A DNA stretch of 64,000 nucleotides from Paenibacillus daejeonensis DSM 15491 (GCF_000378385.1 NZ_KB899659.1:151418-215417); one strand, 5' to 3'. Counted from the stretch's first letter, positions 41,732 to 51,150 are shown. Made by a program: numbers and translations. Notes: a model not told the origin generated them from the sequence alone.

Positions 41732-44700
41732 TTAACGCTCGGCCATATAATCCAGCAAGGCTATAATCAGGGTCACGGCTTCAGCTCTTGTAGTGACGGC
41801 ATGTGGAGCAAACTGATTGTCGCCCCTGCCTCTCATCAGGCCTGCCTCCACACCAGCAGCCACATAGGGCCTTGCCCAGCCTGGCACGTCTGCAGCGTCC
41901 GTGAACGTCAGCTGTGCCATGGGATCGGTTGGAAGCCCCAGCGCCCGTACGATGACTGCAGCGATCTGGGCCCGTGGCATTTGCTCCCTTACCCGGAATG
42001 TGTGATCTTCATAGCCATTGAATAGTCCAGCTTGGACGGCCGCCATCACATGATTGCTCGCCCATGCCGGGATTGCATCATTGAAAACAGATACAGAGGA
42101 TTCCGCCGCAGGCAATTGAAGCGCCCGGCTCAGAATCGTTGCCAACTCTCCGCGCGTCACTCCTGCGTTCGGTCGGAAGGTGCCATCCTCATAGCCATTT
42201 ACGAAGCCCAGCTCTACTGCGCGTTCAATGGCATTCGCTGCCCAATGTCCCGCCACATCACTGAACTGGAGATTCGAATTCCCTTGCCCCGGCGGATTTT
42301 CTTCGGTTTCCCCGCCAGGCTCCTCACCTGTTGGTTCCTCCGTCTCCCCGTTGGTGTCTTCACCCTCATCATCATTCCCATCGGGATTGCCAGTGCCGCC
42401 TCCTGGAATGCCTGGATTCCCACCTGGAATGCCAGGATCGCCTCCTGGATTCCCGTTATTGCCGTCATTCGATGATTCCCACTGCGGCAGGCTGGTTGTA
42501 ACCAGGGAATGCGCCGCGGTTCCCGAGAACTGAGTCACGCCGCCTGTTAACCCAGTGGCAAAAGTCACCTGCACACTGGATGCTGCTTCCGTACCATTGA
42601 TAGGCGTCCACCCGCTATCTTTCTTATAATATCCGGTGAAGCCGTGATTTGTTTTGACGAGCTTGATCTCTGCAGGAAATGGAATGTAAGGACCTGTCGC
42701 AGCAACGGTCGATGTCCCATTGCCCGGACTGCTCTCGAGCTTCACCCTCCCCTGTGGAGAGATGGACAGATACACCCAAGCCGCATTCTCATCGAGAGAG
42801 TCGCGCATCATTAGACCCGTGGTGCCTTTCAAGCCTGCCGCTCCTCCTGGAATCTGATATCGGTTCAACGACATGGTCATAGTATTGGTCTTGTTACCAT
42901 TCAATTCCCGATGCAGATATACATAGTCTTTGTCGGCTAATCCTCTGCCGGTAGCCTTAATCTGCAGGGCTCCATCCTCTTCATGGACGCTGCCCCACGC
43001 ATCTCCATATGGCATCAGCTTCCATGGCGACGGTAACGCATAAACCTCCAAGTCAAGTGTGATGGTCTCCGTATCGTCAGCTGTGGCAATCTGTAGGGTA
43101 GCCACTCCTGGCGCTAAGCCTGTAACTACGCCGGATTCGCTGACAGATGCAATTTCTTCATTGAGGCTGGTGAACACGGCATCCGTGACAGGCATGCTGC
43201 CGCTTAGTTGCCACATACCAGCCTTGAGTTGCGCCGTGCCTCCAACTGCAATTCGATCTGGTACAGACTGAACATGCAAGTAGGAGTCTGGCTGTTCGAT
43301 GTAGATTTCCAACTCGGCCAACTGGAACGCATATTCCCTTAACTCATCAATCCTTAGCTTACTCGCTTCCACCTTTACATACCGCGCCTGCACACTCTCG
43401 AAGCTATAGTCATGAACGGCATTGGTGCTCGGCTTAGGTGCATCGACCACTTTGGCTACTTCAGTCCAATTCTGATTGTCCGGGGATACGAGAATGCGGT
43501 AATCTACCGGGAACCCTCCGCCTCCGCTCCGCGGCCAGAGACTGACCTTGTTGACAGGAGCACTCTGACCCAGGTCCACCATGATCCACTCTGGCTTAGT
43601 AGGCTGACTGCTCAGGGTCATACTGGACCACCCGGGAGAATTAGCCGTGCTGGTGCGCACGCCGTCCACTGCATTTTTCTTGTTCCATCCCCATGCATTT
43701 ACATCGGAAGATACCTCAACGTTTCTTCCTTTGGCTGCATTCAGGTGCGGATTAATTGGTGGTGCTTCTGCCGGAAGAAGCTCCGGGTCTTGTGGGGCAT
43801 GATACCCGCCATCGATGCCCTGCAGCGCATACAGTCTGCCCTCGCCAGGACCGAATTCTGCTTGAAGCTTGCCTGTCGCCGGGTCAAAATTAACATTCGT
43901 CTCCAGACCAGTAACATGCGATACTTCTTTCACGCCGCGCACAGAAGAATCCAGAGTGAAACTTAACTGTTTACCATCTGTAAATGATTTATTGACGATC
44001 ATCACGTAGGATTCGCCCGTTGTCTTATGCTTCATATGCGAGATAACCAAGCTATTAACATTACTATCCGGCTGGATAAAGAAAGATGATGGCAAAGCCG
44101 GAACGCCAGCCGGGATGGTAGGACCGGCGTGATAAGCCTGGATCGCATCCAGATTGACCAGTGTTGGACCAAGCTTAGCTACCTTGGCATTTATTTCTTG
44201 AACAGGAGCATAGAGATCGGTCTTCTCTCCTGCGGCGGTCATAATAGCATCCGTGAACGGCTCCCCACGTTCTGTAGGTGTCCAGTACGTGAACCAGACG
44301 AGGCTTTTCATGCCATAGGCAAGATTGACATAGGCGGAATATTCCATCTCCGCAGCCACAGGCCTTCTGTACATGCCTGGAATGCCAACGGATTGGAGAT
44401 AAGATGAGGTCTTGATGTCGTATTCCAGTCCTACCTTACGGATGATTTCCAGATTGTCAAAGTAGTTGGTGCTGAAGGAACCGTCCCATTTGAAGGGATA
44501 GTTATCGAACGATAAATACTTCATATTCTCCGCTCCAACCGCTTCTACCCATGCGCGAACGTAAATATGCTCGTAATTCCCCATGCTCCAGTTCGGATTC
44601 AGGTTCACATAAGGAACGCGGTCCGGGTCGGTTGCCAGGATCTTCTTATATTGCTGTGCCGTTGCAGTTAGTGCATCATGCCATGGCTCATCCTTAATGT

Positions 44701-46192
44701 AATAGCCGCTGGTAGCAGGATGGTCCATATACGTCTGCACCATTTCCTGAATCTCCCGGTCAGTACCATCGACCCGCGGATCTGCTACTGACACCTTCAT
44801 TCCGTTTGCGTGCGCCAGATCCAGCATTTCGAAATTGCGCTCCTCGGTATTCAGTCCATTCGACAGCACGTTCTCGATCGTATTAATACCTGCTTCTTTC
44901 ATGTACTTGTATTGCTCGGCATTCGTATACTCCCATAACGGTGGCCAGTAAATTCCAATTCGGAGCTGCTCCGGCTCCGCTTCACGCACCACATTCGGTT
45001 TTATCGTAACCTCAAATACCCGCTTTTCAGTTACATCTCCTTTGGTGATTGTTGCCGTGAGTGTGACCGCTGCTTGGGGTTGTCCCGGCGCCGGCCGCTG
45101 CACAAGAATTCCGTCAGCACGCAGATAGTCAGGATTGGAACTTTCCCACACAATCGTTGACCCTTCTTTGCCAGCCGTAAACAGATATAAATTCTTGTAG
45201 ATATCTGTTACATTCGGAAGATCAATAGCCGCCGCATCTGCTGCTACAGCCTCCTCATCGCTAAGCTCACTTACATAAGGAATATAGTTGTATACTTCGA
45301 ATTCATAGAAGGAGTAACCCCACTGTGTAGAACGTTCGATGCCTTGGAATTTCACAAAGCGGGCATTTATTTTGTCAAAATCGATGACTTCTATTCCCCT
45401 GTTGCCCGCCAGGGCTTCATCTTGGCCAGTCACATCGATCCAATCGGTATTATTGGTGGATGCAAGCAGCTTGTATTTCTTAGCATGGGTATGCCAGTTC
45501 AATACAATACGGTTGATCTCCATAACCTCACCCAAATCGACAGAAAACCATTGCTCATTGTTAAGTGCCGATGACCATCTTGTATCTCCTTGCCCGTCTA
45601 CTGCGTTTCCAGGCCCGAGAGACGGCACTTCATTCCCGGAAGACAAGGCCTGTTTGCCTAAGGCGTGATTCACTCCATAATTAGGAATGTCTGCTTCATA
45701 CACTTTAAATTCATAGAAGGAATAGCCCCACTGTGTCGCTCGTTGAATGCCTTGGAATTTAACATATCTTGCAGCGGTTTTGCCAAAATCAATCACTTGT
45801 TCACCGCCACTGCCCGCCAGAATTTTGTCATTGGCGTACACATTGACCCAGTTCTCATTATCATTGGAAACCAGCAATTTGTACTGCAAAGCGAATGAAT
45901 CTTGCCAGTGTATGATAATCCGGTTGATATTCCGCTCTTCACCGAGATCGACAGAGAACCATTGATCATCCTGCGTAGCCGATGACCACCTGGTATTATC
46001 CATCCCATCCACAGCCTTCTCGGGTCCAAGAACAGGATCCTCGTTTCCGGAGGAAGTAGCCGTTTTACCTAATGCCAGATTCGCGCCGTTCCCGTCTTCA
46101 GCAGCATAGATGGCTGCCGGGGTAATGGATGAGAATAGTGTGGTGAATAGCAGCGCCAGCGACAGCAAAATCGATACATGTTTAACTTTCAT
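41732..46192 (-). CDS. Large secreted multi-domain enzyme: three F5/8 type C (discoidin) domains, putative glycosidase barrel, Ig-like domains and three SLH domains
   Basis: 1,486 residues from ATG 46192 (GGGAGGG upstream; an in-frame ATG at 46234 is out of place). The order is signal peptide; two discoidin carbohydrate-binding domains (about 35-165 and 170-300) in tandem repeat; an atrophied Ig-like domain; and a TIM-barrel-like region (about 410-750). This barrel holds RIGIYWPPLWEYTNAEQYKY, SGYYIKDEPWHDAL and MKYLSFDNYPFKWDG, whose DEP and conserved acids are typical of a retaining glycosidase. A third discoidin domain, a Big_2 Ig-like domain, a concanavalin-like module, a Gly/Pro/Glu-rich linker and three SLH domains (last 170 residues, FSDVAGHWAANAIERAVELG) follow. 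It is probably anchored to secondary cell-wall polymer. The substrate is unknown; the neighbouring sensor and importer genes suggest it releases an oligosaccharide for them. Confidence 0.85.
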   Translation of the reverse strand: MKVKHVSILLSLALLFTTLFSSITPAAIYAAEDGNGANLALGKTATSSGNEDPVLGPEKAVDGMDNTRWSSATQDDQWFSVDLGEERNINRIIIHWQDSFALQYKLLVSNDNENWVNVYANDKILAGSGGEQVIDFGKTAARYVKFQGIQRATQWGYSFYEFKVYEADIPNYGVNHALGKQALSSGNEVPSLGPGNAVDGQGDTRWSSALNNEQWFSVDLGEVMEINRIVLNWHTHAKKYKLLASTNNTDWIDVTGQDEALAGNRGIEVIDFDKINARFVKFQGIERSTQWGYSFYEFEVYNYIPYVSELSDEEAVAADAAAIDLPNVTDIYKNLYLFTAGKEGSTIVWESSNPDYLRADGILVQRPAPGQPQAAVTLTATITKGDVTEKRVFEVTIKPNVVREAEPEQLRIGIYWPPLWEYTNAEQYKYMKEAGINTIENVLSNGLNTEERNFEMLDLAHANGMKVSVADPRVDGTDREIQEMVQTYMDHPATSGYYIKDEPWHDALTATAQQYKKILATDPDRVPYVNLNPNWSMGNYEHIYVRAWVEAVGAENMKYLSFDNYPFKWDGSFSTNYFDNLEIIRKVGLEYDIKTSSYLQSVGIPGMYRRPVAAEMEYSAYVNLAYGMKSLVWFTYWTPTERGEPFTDAIMTAAGEKTDLYAPVQEINAKVAKLGPTLVNLDAIQAYHAGPTIPAGVPALPSSFFIQPDSNVNSLVISHMKHKTTGESYVMIVNKSFTDGKQLSFTLDSSVRGVKEVSHVTGLETNVNFDPATGKLQAEFGPGEGRLYALQGIDGGYHAPQDPELLPAEAPPINPHLNAAKGRNVEVSSDVNAWGWNKKNAVDGVRTSTANSPGWSSMTLSSQPTKPEWIMVDLGQSAPVNKVSLWPRSGGGGFPVDYRILVSPDNQNWTEVAKVVDAPKPSTNAVHDYSFESVQARYVKVEASKLRIDELREYAFQLAELEIYIEQPDSYLHVQSVPDRIAVGGTAQLKAGMWQLSGSMPVTDAVFTSLNEEIASVSESGVVTGLAPGVATLQIATADDTETITLDLEVYALPSPWKLMPYGDAWGSVHEEDGALQIKATGRGLADKDYVYLHRELNGNKTNTMTMSLNRYQIPGGAAGLKGTTGLMMRDSLDENAAWVYLSISPQGRVKLESSPGNGTSTVAATGPYIPFPAEIKLVKTNHGFTGYYKKDSGWTPINGTEAASSVQVTFATGLTGGVTQFSGTAAHSLVTTSLPQWESSNDGNNGNPGGDPGIPGGNPGIPGGGTGNPDGNDDEGEDTNGETEEPTGEEPGGETEENPPGQGNSNLQFSDVAGHWAANAIERAVELGFVNGYEDGTFRPNAGVTRGELATILSRALQLPAAESSVSVFNDAIPAWASNHVMAAVQAGLFNGYEDHTFRVREQMPRAQIAAVIVRALGLPTDPMAQLTFTDAADVPGWARPYVAAGVEAGLMRGRGDNQFAPHAVTTRAEAVTLIIALLDYMAER

Positions 46193-46378
46193 ATGTCCCT
46201 CCCGAAATCTTTCTTTTTGAAAACCAGACAACATATTGGAGCATCTTTCTGTAAGCGATTACACCTCGAATATATCAACCCCCAATTCGGATTGTTGTTC
46301 CTACCTTTTATGCTAAGAAAAAAGAGAGGACATCACAACCATTCAAAATCCATATTTCTACTCTTATTTACGGAAACA

Positions 46379-46410
46379 TTAAAAAAACCGCGCGGCATCA
46401 GCCGCACGGT
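46379..46410 (-). terminator. Terminator after the CNNM/CorC gene
   Basis: ACCGTGCGGC-TGAT-GCCGCGCGGT (46401-46410 with 46387-46396; one mismatch) followed by seven T, about 15 bases after the stop. Confidence 0.85.
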
Positions 46411-46424
46411 AAAATCTCTTGCAT

Positions 46425-47768
46425 TTAGTTTTCGTTCTCGGATTCTTCGTCCGCGTCCTTCTGGACATTAACGTTTAACTTGAGGGTAACGCTCAAGATT
46501 TGATGATTGTCAGACTCATTTATGTACCAACGATGATCGCCATGATCAACGGGCTCCGACATGCCATCAATTAGATTGGCGCGTATTTGCAGCCATCCTC
46601 CAATAGTATCTACATTCTCACTGTTCTCAAAAGAGATGCCAAAGCGCTCTTCGAGCAAGCTGAGCAAGACACGGCCATTGATAAGGTATTCATCCGACGC
46701 TTGCTCGGAGATGTCCTCTACTTCGTCCTCGTCAAACTCATCGCGAATCTCCCCGACAATCTCCTCCAGAATGTCCTCCATCGTAATAATGCCTGCCGTT
46801 CCGCCATACTCATCGATAACTAATGCCATATGGACCCCGTTCTTCTGCATTTTTACCAGTGCATCATGCAGAGGAGTGGTCTCATGGATCACGTAAATGT
46901 CATGAATATGTTCTTTCAAGGTATTCAAACGATTCAAGGCAATATGCGTGACCAGCTCCTTGGCATTCAGGAAGCCGATAATATTGTCTTTGTTTGAATC
47001 TTCGGTAACGGGATAACGCGTATAACGGTGTTCATCGGTCAATTGCAAAAACTCTTCCGGCGACATCTCGGAATCTACGACAATAATTTGCGTTCGCGGT
47101 ACCATAACGTCTTTAGCTACCCGTTCGTCGAATGCAAAAATGTTTTGCATATAAGCAAGCTCGGTTTGGTTGATCTCTCCGCTCTGGAAGCTCTGTGTCA
47201 TAATGATCTTTAGCTCTTCTTCTGAGTGGGCCTGTTCATGTCCGGCTGGCTTGACTCCGAACATACGGAGCAATACTTGTGCCGAGCCATTGAGTAACCA
47301 GATCAGCGGAAACAGTACGGTGCCGAACGCGACAAGCGGCCGCGAGAGCATCAGCGTCATCCGTTCTGCAAACTGAATAGCCAGTGTCTTGGGAGCAAGC
47401 TCACCAATGACCACATGAAGGAAGGTCATGATGGAGAGTGCCAGCGCAAAAGAAATAAATGTGCTGACGGCAGCGGATAAGCCCCATTCATCAAAAATGG
47501 GATGCAGGATCTTCTCGATCGTCGGCTCACCCAGCGCACCCAGTCCCAGTGCAGTAACCGTAATACCAAGCTGACAGGCAGATAAATAATAGTCCAGGTT
47601 AGTAACAATCCGTTTGGCAGCGATTGCCTTCTTGTTCCCTTCAGTAACAAGTTGCTCAATGCGGCTCATTCTTACTTTAACTACAGCAAATTCGGAGCCG
47701 ACAAAAAACGCAGTCAGGCCTATTAAGATTGCGACCAAGCCCAGATTAATTATTATGGATATGTCCAA
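46425..47768 (-). CDS. Hemolysin-family CNNM/CorC-like membrane protein (divalent-cation transport type)
   Basis: 447 residues. N-terminal DUF21 domain with four hydrophobic segments (FFVGSEFAVVKVRMSRI, LGLGALGEPTIEKIL, VVIGELAPKTLA), then a tandem CBS pair (VMVPRTQIIVVDSE..., DEYGGTAGIITMEDILEEI) and a C-terminal CorC_HlyC domain (LINGRVLLSLLEERF... DTIGGWL). The family includes magnesium and cobalt exporters such as MpfA; the hemolysin name is historical. TTG start preceded by GAGGGAACTAA. The acidic tail (DADEESENEN) is unusual only in length. The 300-base upstream region holds a promoter and a leader with a seven-codon ORF, which suggests regulated expression. Confidence 0.93.
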   Translation of the reverse strand: MDISIIINLGLVAILIGLTAFFVGSEFAVVKVRMSRIEQLVTEGNKKAIAAKRIVTNLDYYLSACQLGITVTALGLGALGEPTIEKILHPIFDEWGLSAAVSTFISFALALSIMTFLHVVIGELAPKTLAIQFAERMTLMLSRPLVAFGTVLFPLIWLLNGSAQVLLRMFGVKPAGHEQAHSEEELKIIMTQSFQSGEINQTELAYMQNIFAFDERVAKDVMVPRTQIIVVDSEMSPEEFLQLTDEHRYTRYPVTEDSNKDNIIGFLNAKELVTHIALNRLNTLKEHIHDIYVIHETTPLHDALVKMQKNGVHMALVIDEYGGTAGIITMEDILEEIVGEIRDEFDEDEVEDISEQASDEYLINGRVLLSLLEERFGISFENSENVDTIGGWLQIRANLIDGMSEPVDHGDHRWYINESDNHQILSVTLKLNVNVQKDADEESENEN

Positions 47769-47867
47769 TTAGTTCCCTCAATATAGAGGGTTTCACCTCC
47801 GCAAATGTATAATGTCAAGCTTAAGTTGGATTCCATCTCATCCGATACGACGTAGCAGCAATTAGTC

Positions 47868-47891
47868 CTACCTTGCCATGCAACTTCCCAA
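47868..47891 (-). CDS. Putative seven-residue leader ORF of the CNNM gene
   Basis: TTG at 47891 to TAG at 47868 encodes MGSCMAR. It has a perfect GGAGGT ribosome site (47899-47904) with seven bases spacing, far better than most genes here. It lies about 100 bases upstream of the CNNM start and downstream of the promoter at 47928-47957. Very short and unproven. Confidence 0.35.
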   Translation of the reverse strand: MGSCMAR

Positions 47892-47927
47892 TGGTGTCAC
47901 CTCCGCTTCTACATAAATCTGATTCTA

Positions 47928-47957
47928 ATTATATATGCTTTTGACCTATAGTGACAA
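47928..47957 (-). promoter_or_regulatory. Sigma-A-type promoter of the CNNM gene
   Basis: Minus strand: TTGTCA (47952-47957), 18-bp spacer, TATAAT (47928-47933). Predicts a leader of about 150 nucleotides, in which CCCTC at about 47786-47790 can pair with the GAGGG ribosome site of the CNNM gene. The rest of 47769-48069 shows no gene. Confidence 0.65.
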
Positions 47958-48069
47958 CTTTTCGCAATTACGGTCCAAATTATACGTGTCAAATGTATGT
48001 AAGAGCTTGAATCCAAAGAAAATCACCCCAAGGGGAACCGTTAGATTCCTTGCTTGAGATGATTGTCGT

Positions 48070-50367
48070 TTAATGTGGCTGGAAGCTTCGGGTTACAGGC
48101 AGTGTGCCATCGACCGGAATCTGACCAAATGCTGCACGCAAGCCTGCTGCGACATTTGGCGACTCTGCCCCATAGATGGCAAGTGCGGATCGGACATTCC
48201 TCAGGTGCTGCCATTCATAAGGATTTCCCATTGATAGCAGCACATAGGGCAGATCCTGGCGGTTCATCTCGTCGATCCAGCGTTGGTATCCGGGCCAGTT
48301 GTACTGCTGCGGAAGACTCCGGAACTGATAGGAAGCAGCGATAACCGCATCCGCTCCATCCAGGAGACGGCGGATTGTCTGGCTATCCTGCTGGCCGATC
48401 ACCATCGTTTTCACCTCAACTCCTCGTAAATCCAGCCCTGCCACGGACTGTCTGATCTGCTCCGCCCGTGCTTCGTCAGGCGCAGCGACTGCAATCACAG
48501 TCCCGTCATTAGACGGCAGAGTCACTAGATCCGCCTGAGGTGTGATGGCCGTTACAGCTGCCTCCGCGATCCGTCGTTCAACCTGACGATGCTGGGGTGA
48601 CCCAACGATTTGCCGGGCCTGGTCCAGTCGTTCAGCAAGCGATGCCGGCCGTTCAAATAACCCATAGCGGTGCTTGAGCTGCAAGATCCGGTTAACAGCA
48701 GCATCCAACTGACTCTCCTGGATGCGACCTGCCCGCACCGCTTCAATAATGGCTTCATACGCTCCAGTAAGGTCCTCAGGCATCAGAATGATGTCCACTC
48801 CGGCAGCTACGGCGCGAATAACCGCATCCCGTTCACCAAAGTGCTCGGCCAGCGCCTTCATCGTAAAGGCATCCGAAACTACGACGCCCTCATACCCCAT
48901 CTCTTCGCGCAGCAGCCCCCCTACGATACGTGGCGACAGTGTGGCAGGCAAATAGATCAGACTGCCATCCTTCTGGGAGCGAACCTGGGTATTATCCAAC
49001 GCAGGACACGCCACATGAGCCGTCAGAATCATCTCCGCACCGCCGCGTACTGCCGCCCGGAACGGTACCAGCTCCACTTGCTCCAGCCGCTCCTTGGCAT
49101 GTGAAACCACGGGCAGACCCAGATGTGAATCTACCGCTGTAGCCCCATGACCTGGGAAATGCTTGACCGCTCCGATCACGCGCGCATCCTTCAAACCATC
49201 CATGAAAGCCAGGCCCATACGAGTCACGAGCTGCGGCTCAGAGCCGAAAGCGCGAATCCCGATAATCGGATTGGCCGGATTGCTGTTCACATCGAGCACC
49301 GGTGCAAAATTAAGCTGCACGCCTAAGGCTCTCAGTTCTTCCCCTGTCAGCTTGCCTGCTTCTCGGGACAGATGATCGTCTCCGGTTGCCCCAAGAGCCA
49401 TTGCCCCGGGTAAGTTGGTGCCGCCAGGTATCCGTTTGATGACCCCGCCTTCCTGATCAATGCCGAGGAGCAGCGGAATGTCATCCGCCTGGCGCTGGAG
49501 ACCATCATTCAGTTCTACCAGCTGTCGCAGGTTGGCAATGTTCTTATCAAATAAAATCATGCCTCCGAGACGATGATTGCGGATTGTAGCTGCCGTCCCT
49601 TCATGGGCGGTCCATGTCGGTTGTCCTCGGTGCATGCGGATATCCGGCATCAGCATCTGACCTGCCTTCTCCTGCAGTGTCATCAGCTTCAGCAGTTCAT
49701 TCCAATTGGCCGCCTCAATCGCTTCCGCCCGCTGGTGCCGAATAACTCTGGAGAGAAACACGGCGTACTCCGCCCTGCTCACCTGTTGACCTGGTTTGTA
49801 TGTCCCGTCGGGGTAACCGCCGGCAAGCCCGCTTGAAGCCAGGTGGCGGACGTTCCCTTCCGCCCAATGTCCCGTAATATCCGAAAGCCGGACAGTCGCG
49901 TTTCCTTCTGCAATGGTGTAGGCACGCGTCAGCAGAGCGGCCGTCTCGCCACGGGTAACGGGTGCATCCGGCCGAAATGTACCGTCCGGCAGCCCGCCCG
50001 CCAGGCCAACGCGGCTCGCGATGCTGATCTCGCGATAGAACGGGTGGCTCTCCGTCACATCGCTGAAGCCTTGTCCGGTTGCCTGCAGTTGTTCATCAGC
50101 ATAGAGCTCACGAATTAGATAGGTAACCGCCTGTGCGCGTGTGATGGACTGCTGTGGCCGGAAGATACCGTTACCATAGCCTGCGACAGTCCCTCGTTCT
50201 GTGAGATAGTAGATGCCGTCCTCCGCCCAGCGTGCCGATTGCAGGTCACGGAATGCCTCTGCAGCTGCTGTGCCCTGGACTCCCGGAGCCAGTAACAATG
50301 CACCTGCCAATCCGATTGTGGCGAGGATGAGCCTCCCGCCGCGGCGGATTTTGCGAATGGAAATCAA
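48070..50367 (-). CDS. nagZ: SLH-anchored NagZ-type beta-N-acetylglucosaminidase (GH3)
   Basis: 765 residues. Signal peptide (about 1-36), three SLH domains (about 38-210, e.g. FSDVTESHPFYREISIASRV and LSDITGHWAEGNVRHLASSG), then GH3. The NagZ signature KHFPGHGATAVDSH lies at 402-415 (His/Asp acid-base dyad) and the nucleophile Asp499 in VVVSDAFTMKAL. A C-terminal GH3 beta domain follows. Such enzymes remove terminal N-acetylglucosamine from muropeptides, here probably on the cell surface for wall turnover. TTG start with AAGGAGG upstream at ten bases. Placing SLH at the N-terminus tethers the enzyme by its front end. Confidence 0.92.
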   Translation of the reverse strand: MISIRKIRRGGRLILATIGLAGALLLAPGVQGTAAAEAFRDLQSARWAEDGIYYLTERGTVAGYGNGIFRPQQSITRAQAVTYLIRELYADEQLQATGQGFSDVTESHPFYREISIASRVGLAGGLPDGTFRPDAPVTRGETAALLTRAYTIAEGNATVRLSDITGHWAEGNVRHLASSGLAGGYPDGTYKPGQQVSRAEYAVFLSRVIRHQRAEAIEAANWNELLKLMTLQEKAGQMLMPDIRMHRGQPTWTAHEGTAATIRNHRLGGMILFDKNIANLRQLVELNDGLQRQADDIPLLLGIDQEGGVIKRIPGGTNLPGAMALGATGDDHLSREAGKLTGEELRALGVQLNFAPVLDVNSNPANPIIGIRAFGSEPQLVTRMGLAFMDGLKDARVIGAVKHFPGHGATAVDSHLGLPVVSHAKERLEQVELVPFRAAVRGGAEMILTAHVACPALDNTQVRSQKDGSLIYLPATLSPRIVGGLLREEMGYEGVVVSDAFTMKALAEHFGERDAVIRAVAAGVDIILMPEDLTGAYEAIIEAVRAGRIQESQLDAAVNRILQLKHRYGLFERPASLAERLDQARQIVGSPQHRQVERRIAEAAVTAITPQADLVTLPSNDGTVIAVAAPDEARAEQIRQSVAGLDLRGVEVKTMVIGQQDSQTIRRLLDGADAVIAASYQFRSLPQQYNWPGYQRWIDEMNRQDLPYVLLSMGNPYEWQHLRNVRSALAIYGAESPNVAAGLRAAFGQIPVDGTLPVTRSFQPH

Positions 50368-50399
50368 TTTTGAAGCTCCTCCTTGCTTATGTTAATGCG

Positions 50400-50606
50400 T
50401 GTTCAAAAAGGTCACGATTCAGCACCGAAGCATAGGCTTACGAAGCAACGTTTTCTGCGAAAACTTCTGGGGTTGCGAGAACCTGCAGAAGGAGGAGCGG
50501 AGTGTAGGCAAACCTACATGAGCACCGGACTTCAAGGGTGAACGCAAGATTCGATGTCGAGTTAGCTTCCTGTTTCCTTCGTGATCAATTGGGGACTTTT
50601 TGAACA
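50400..50606. mobile_element. MITE-like element with 11-bp terminal inverted repeats
   Basis: 207 bp bounded by perfect inverted ends TGTTCAAAAAG (50400-50410) and CTTTTTGAACA (50596-50606). No ORF inside. It contains two good hairpins: GTTTTC-TGC-GAAAAC near 50450 and GTAGG-CAAA-CCTAC near 50505. It fills the gap between nagZ and the MarR gene. Structured elements with TTCAAAAAG ends are, from memory, common in Paenibacillaceae genomes. No clear target-site duplication was seen. Confidence 0.7.
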
Positions 50607-50613
50607 ACCTCTA

Positions 50614-51003
50614 TTAATGAAACTCGAGCAGATCTGCACGTTTGAGCTCATCCATATGAATCTCTGATAGCTCTTCGAGGATCGACCTGCCCTCGGATGT
50701 CAAAAAGATATAAATGCTTCGTTTATCATTCGGATTGGGCTTGCGCAGTACCATCCCGATTTCCTCGCAGCGCTGGATCAGCTCTACACAAGCATGAGGG
50801 GTAATCTGTAAGCGCTCTGCAAGTTCAGTCGGCGTAGCATATTCACGATCCGGGAATCCCATAATCGATAGCATCAACTGGTGGTTTTGCGGGGTAAGCC
50901 CCTTGCTGCGTGCTGCTTCTTCGCTGAAACGGATAAATTTGCGGATGCGATAACGAAACATCGCCAATTGTTCATAGATTTCCTTAGGCAATCGATCAGC
51001 CAT
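50614..51003 (-). CDS. MarR-family regulator divergent to the fused oxidoreductase
   Basis: 129 residues. Short MarR fold: an N-terminal helix (IYEQLAMFRYRIRKFI), then a winged helix with YATPTELAERLQITPHACVELIQ and wing NPNDKRSIYIFLTSEG. ATG follows GAAGGAG. It is transcribed away from the 1,365-residue reductase, and a palindrome in that gene's promoter (51160-51172) is the natural binding site. No cysteine pair for redox sensing is obvious (Cys is limited to two or three positions, including ACVELIQRCEE), so a ligand or single-thiol sensor is possible. Confidence 0.88.
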   Translation of the reverse strand: MADRLPKEIYEQLAMFRYRIRKFIRFSEEAARSKGLTPQNHQLMLSIMGFPDREYATPTELAERLQITPHACVELIQRCEEIGMVLRKPNPNDKRSIYIFLTSEGRSILEELSEIHMDELKRADLLEFH

Positions 51004-51150
51004 GAGCCATGCTCCTTCAATGATGGAATGGGGCCGGTTGAATGCCCGGTCTTATCTCTTAAGTGTAAAGGATATTCCGGCTAAGAACAAACCCGGGAGG
51101 GAAATTTTTGAGATACAAGCCTTTTATGTAAGGTAACATGACATAATCTA

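Noticed and set aside
41801-46029. Many plus-strand ORFs of 60-180 codons opposite the large SLH enzyme
   Set aside because: They are shadows of a 1,486-codon gene with clear domains on the minus strand.
47769-47957. M-box (magnesium) or yybP-ykoY (manganese) riboswitch before the CNNM gene
   Set aside because: I could not find the conserved core sequences of either; kept only as an unexplained leader.
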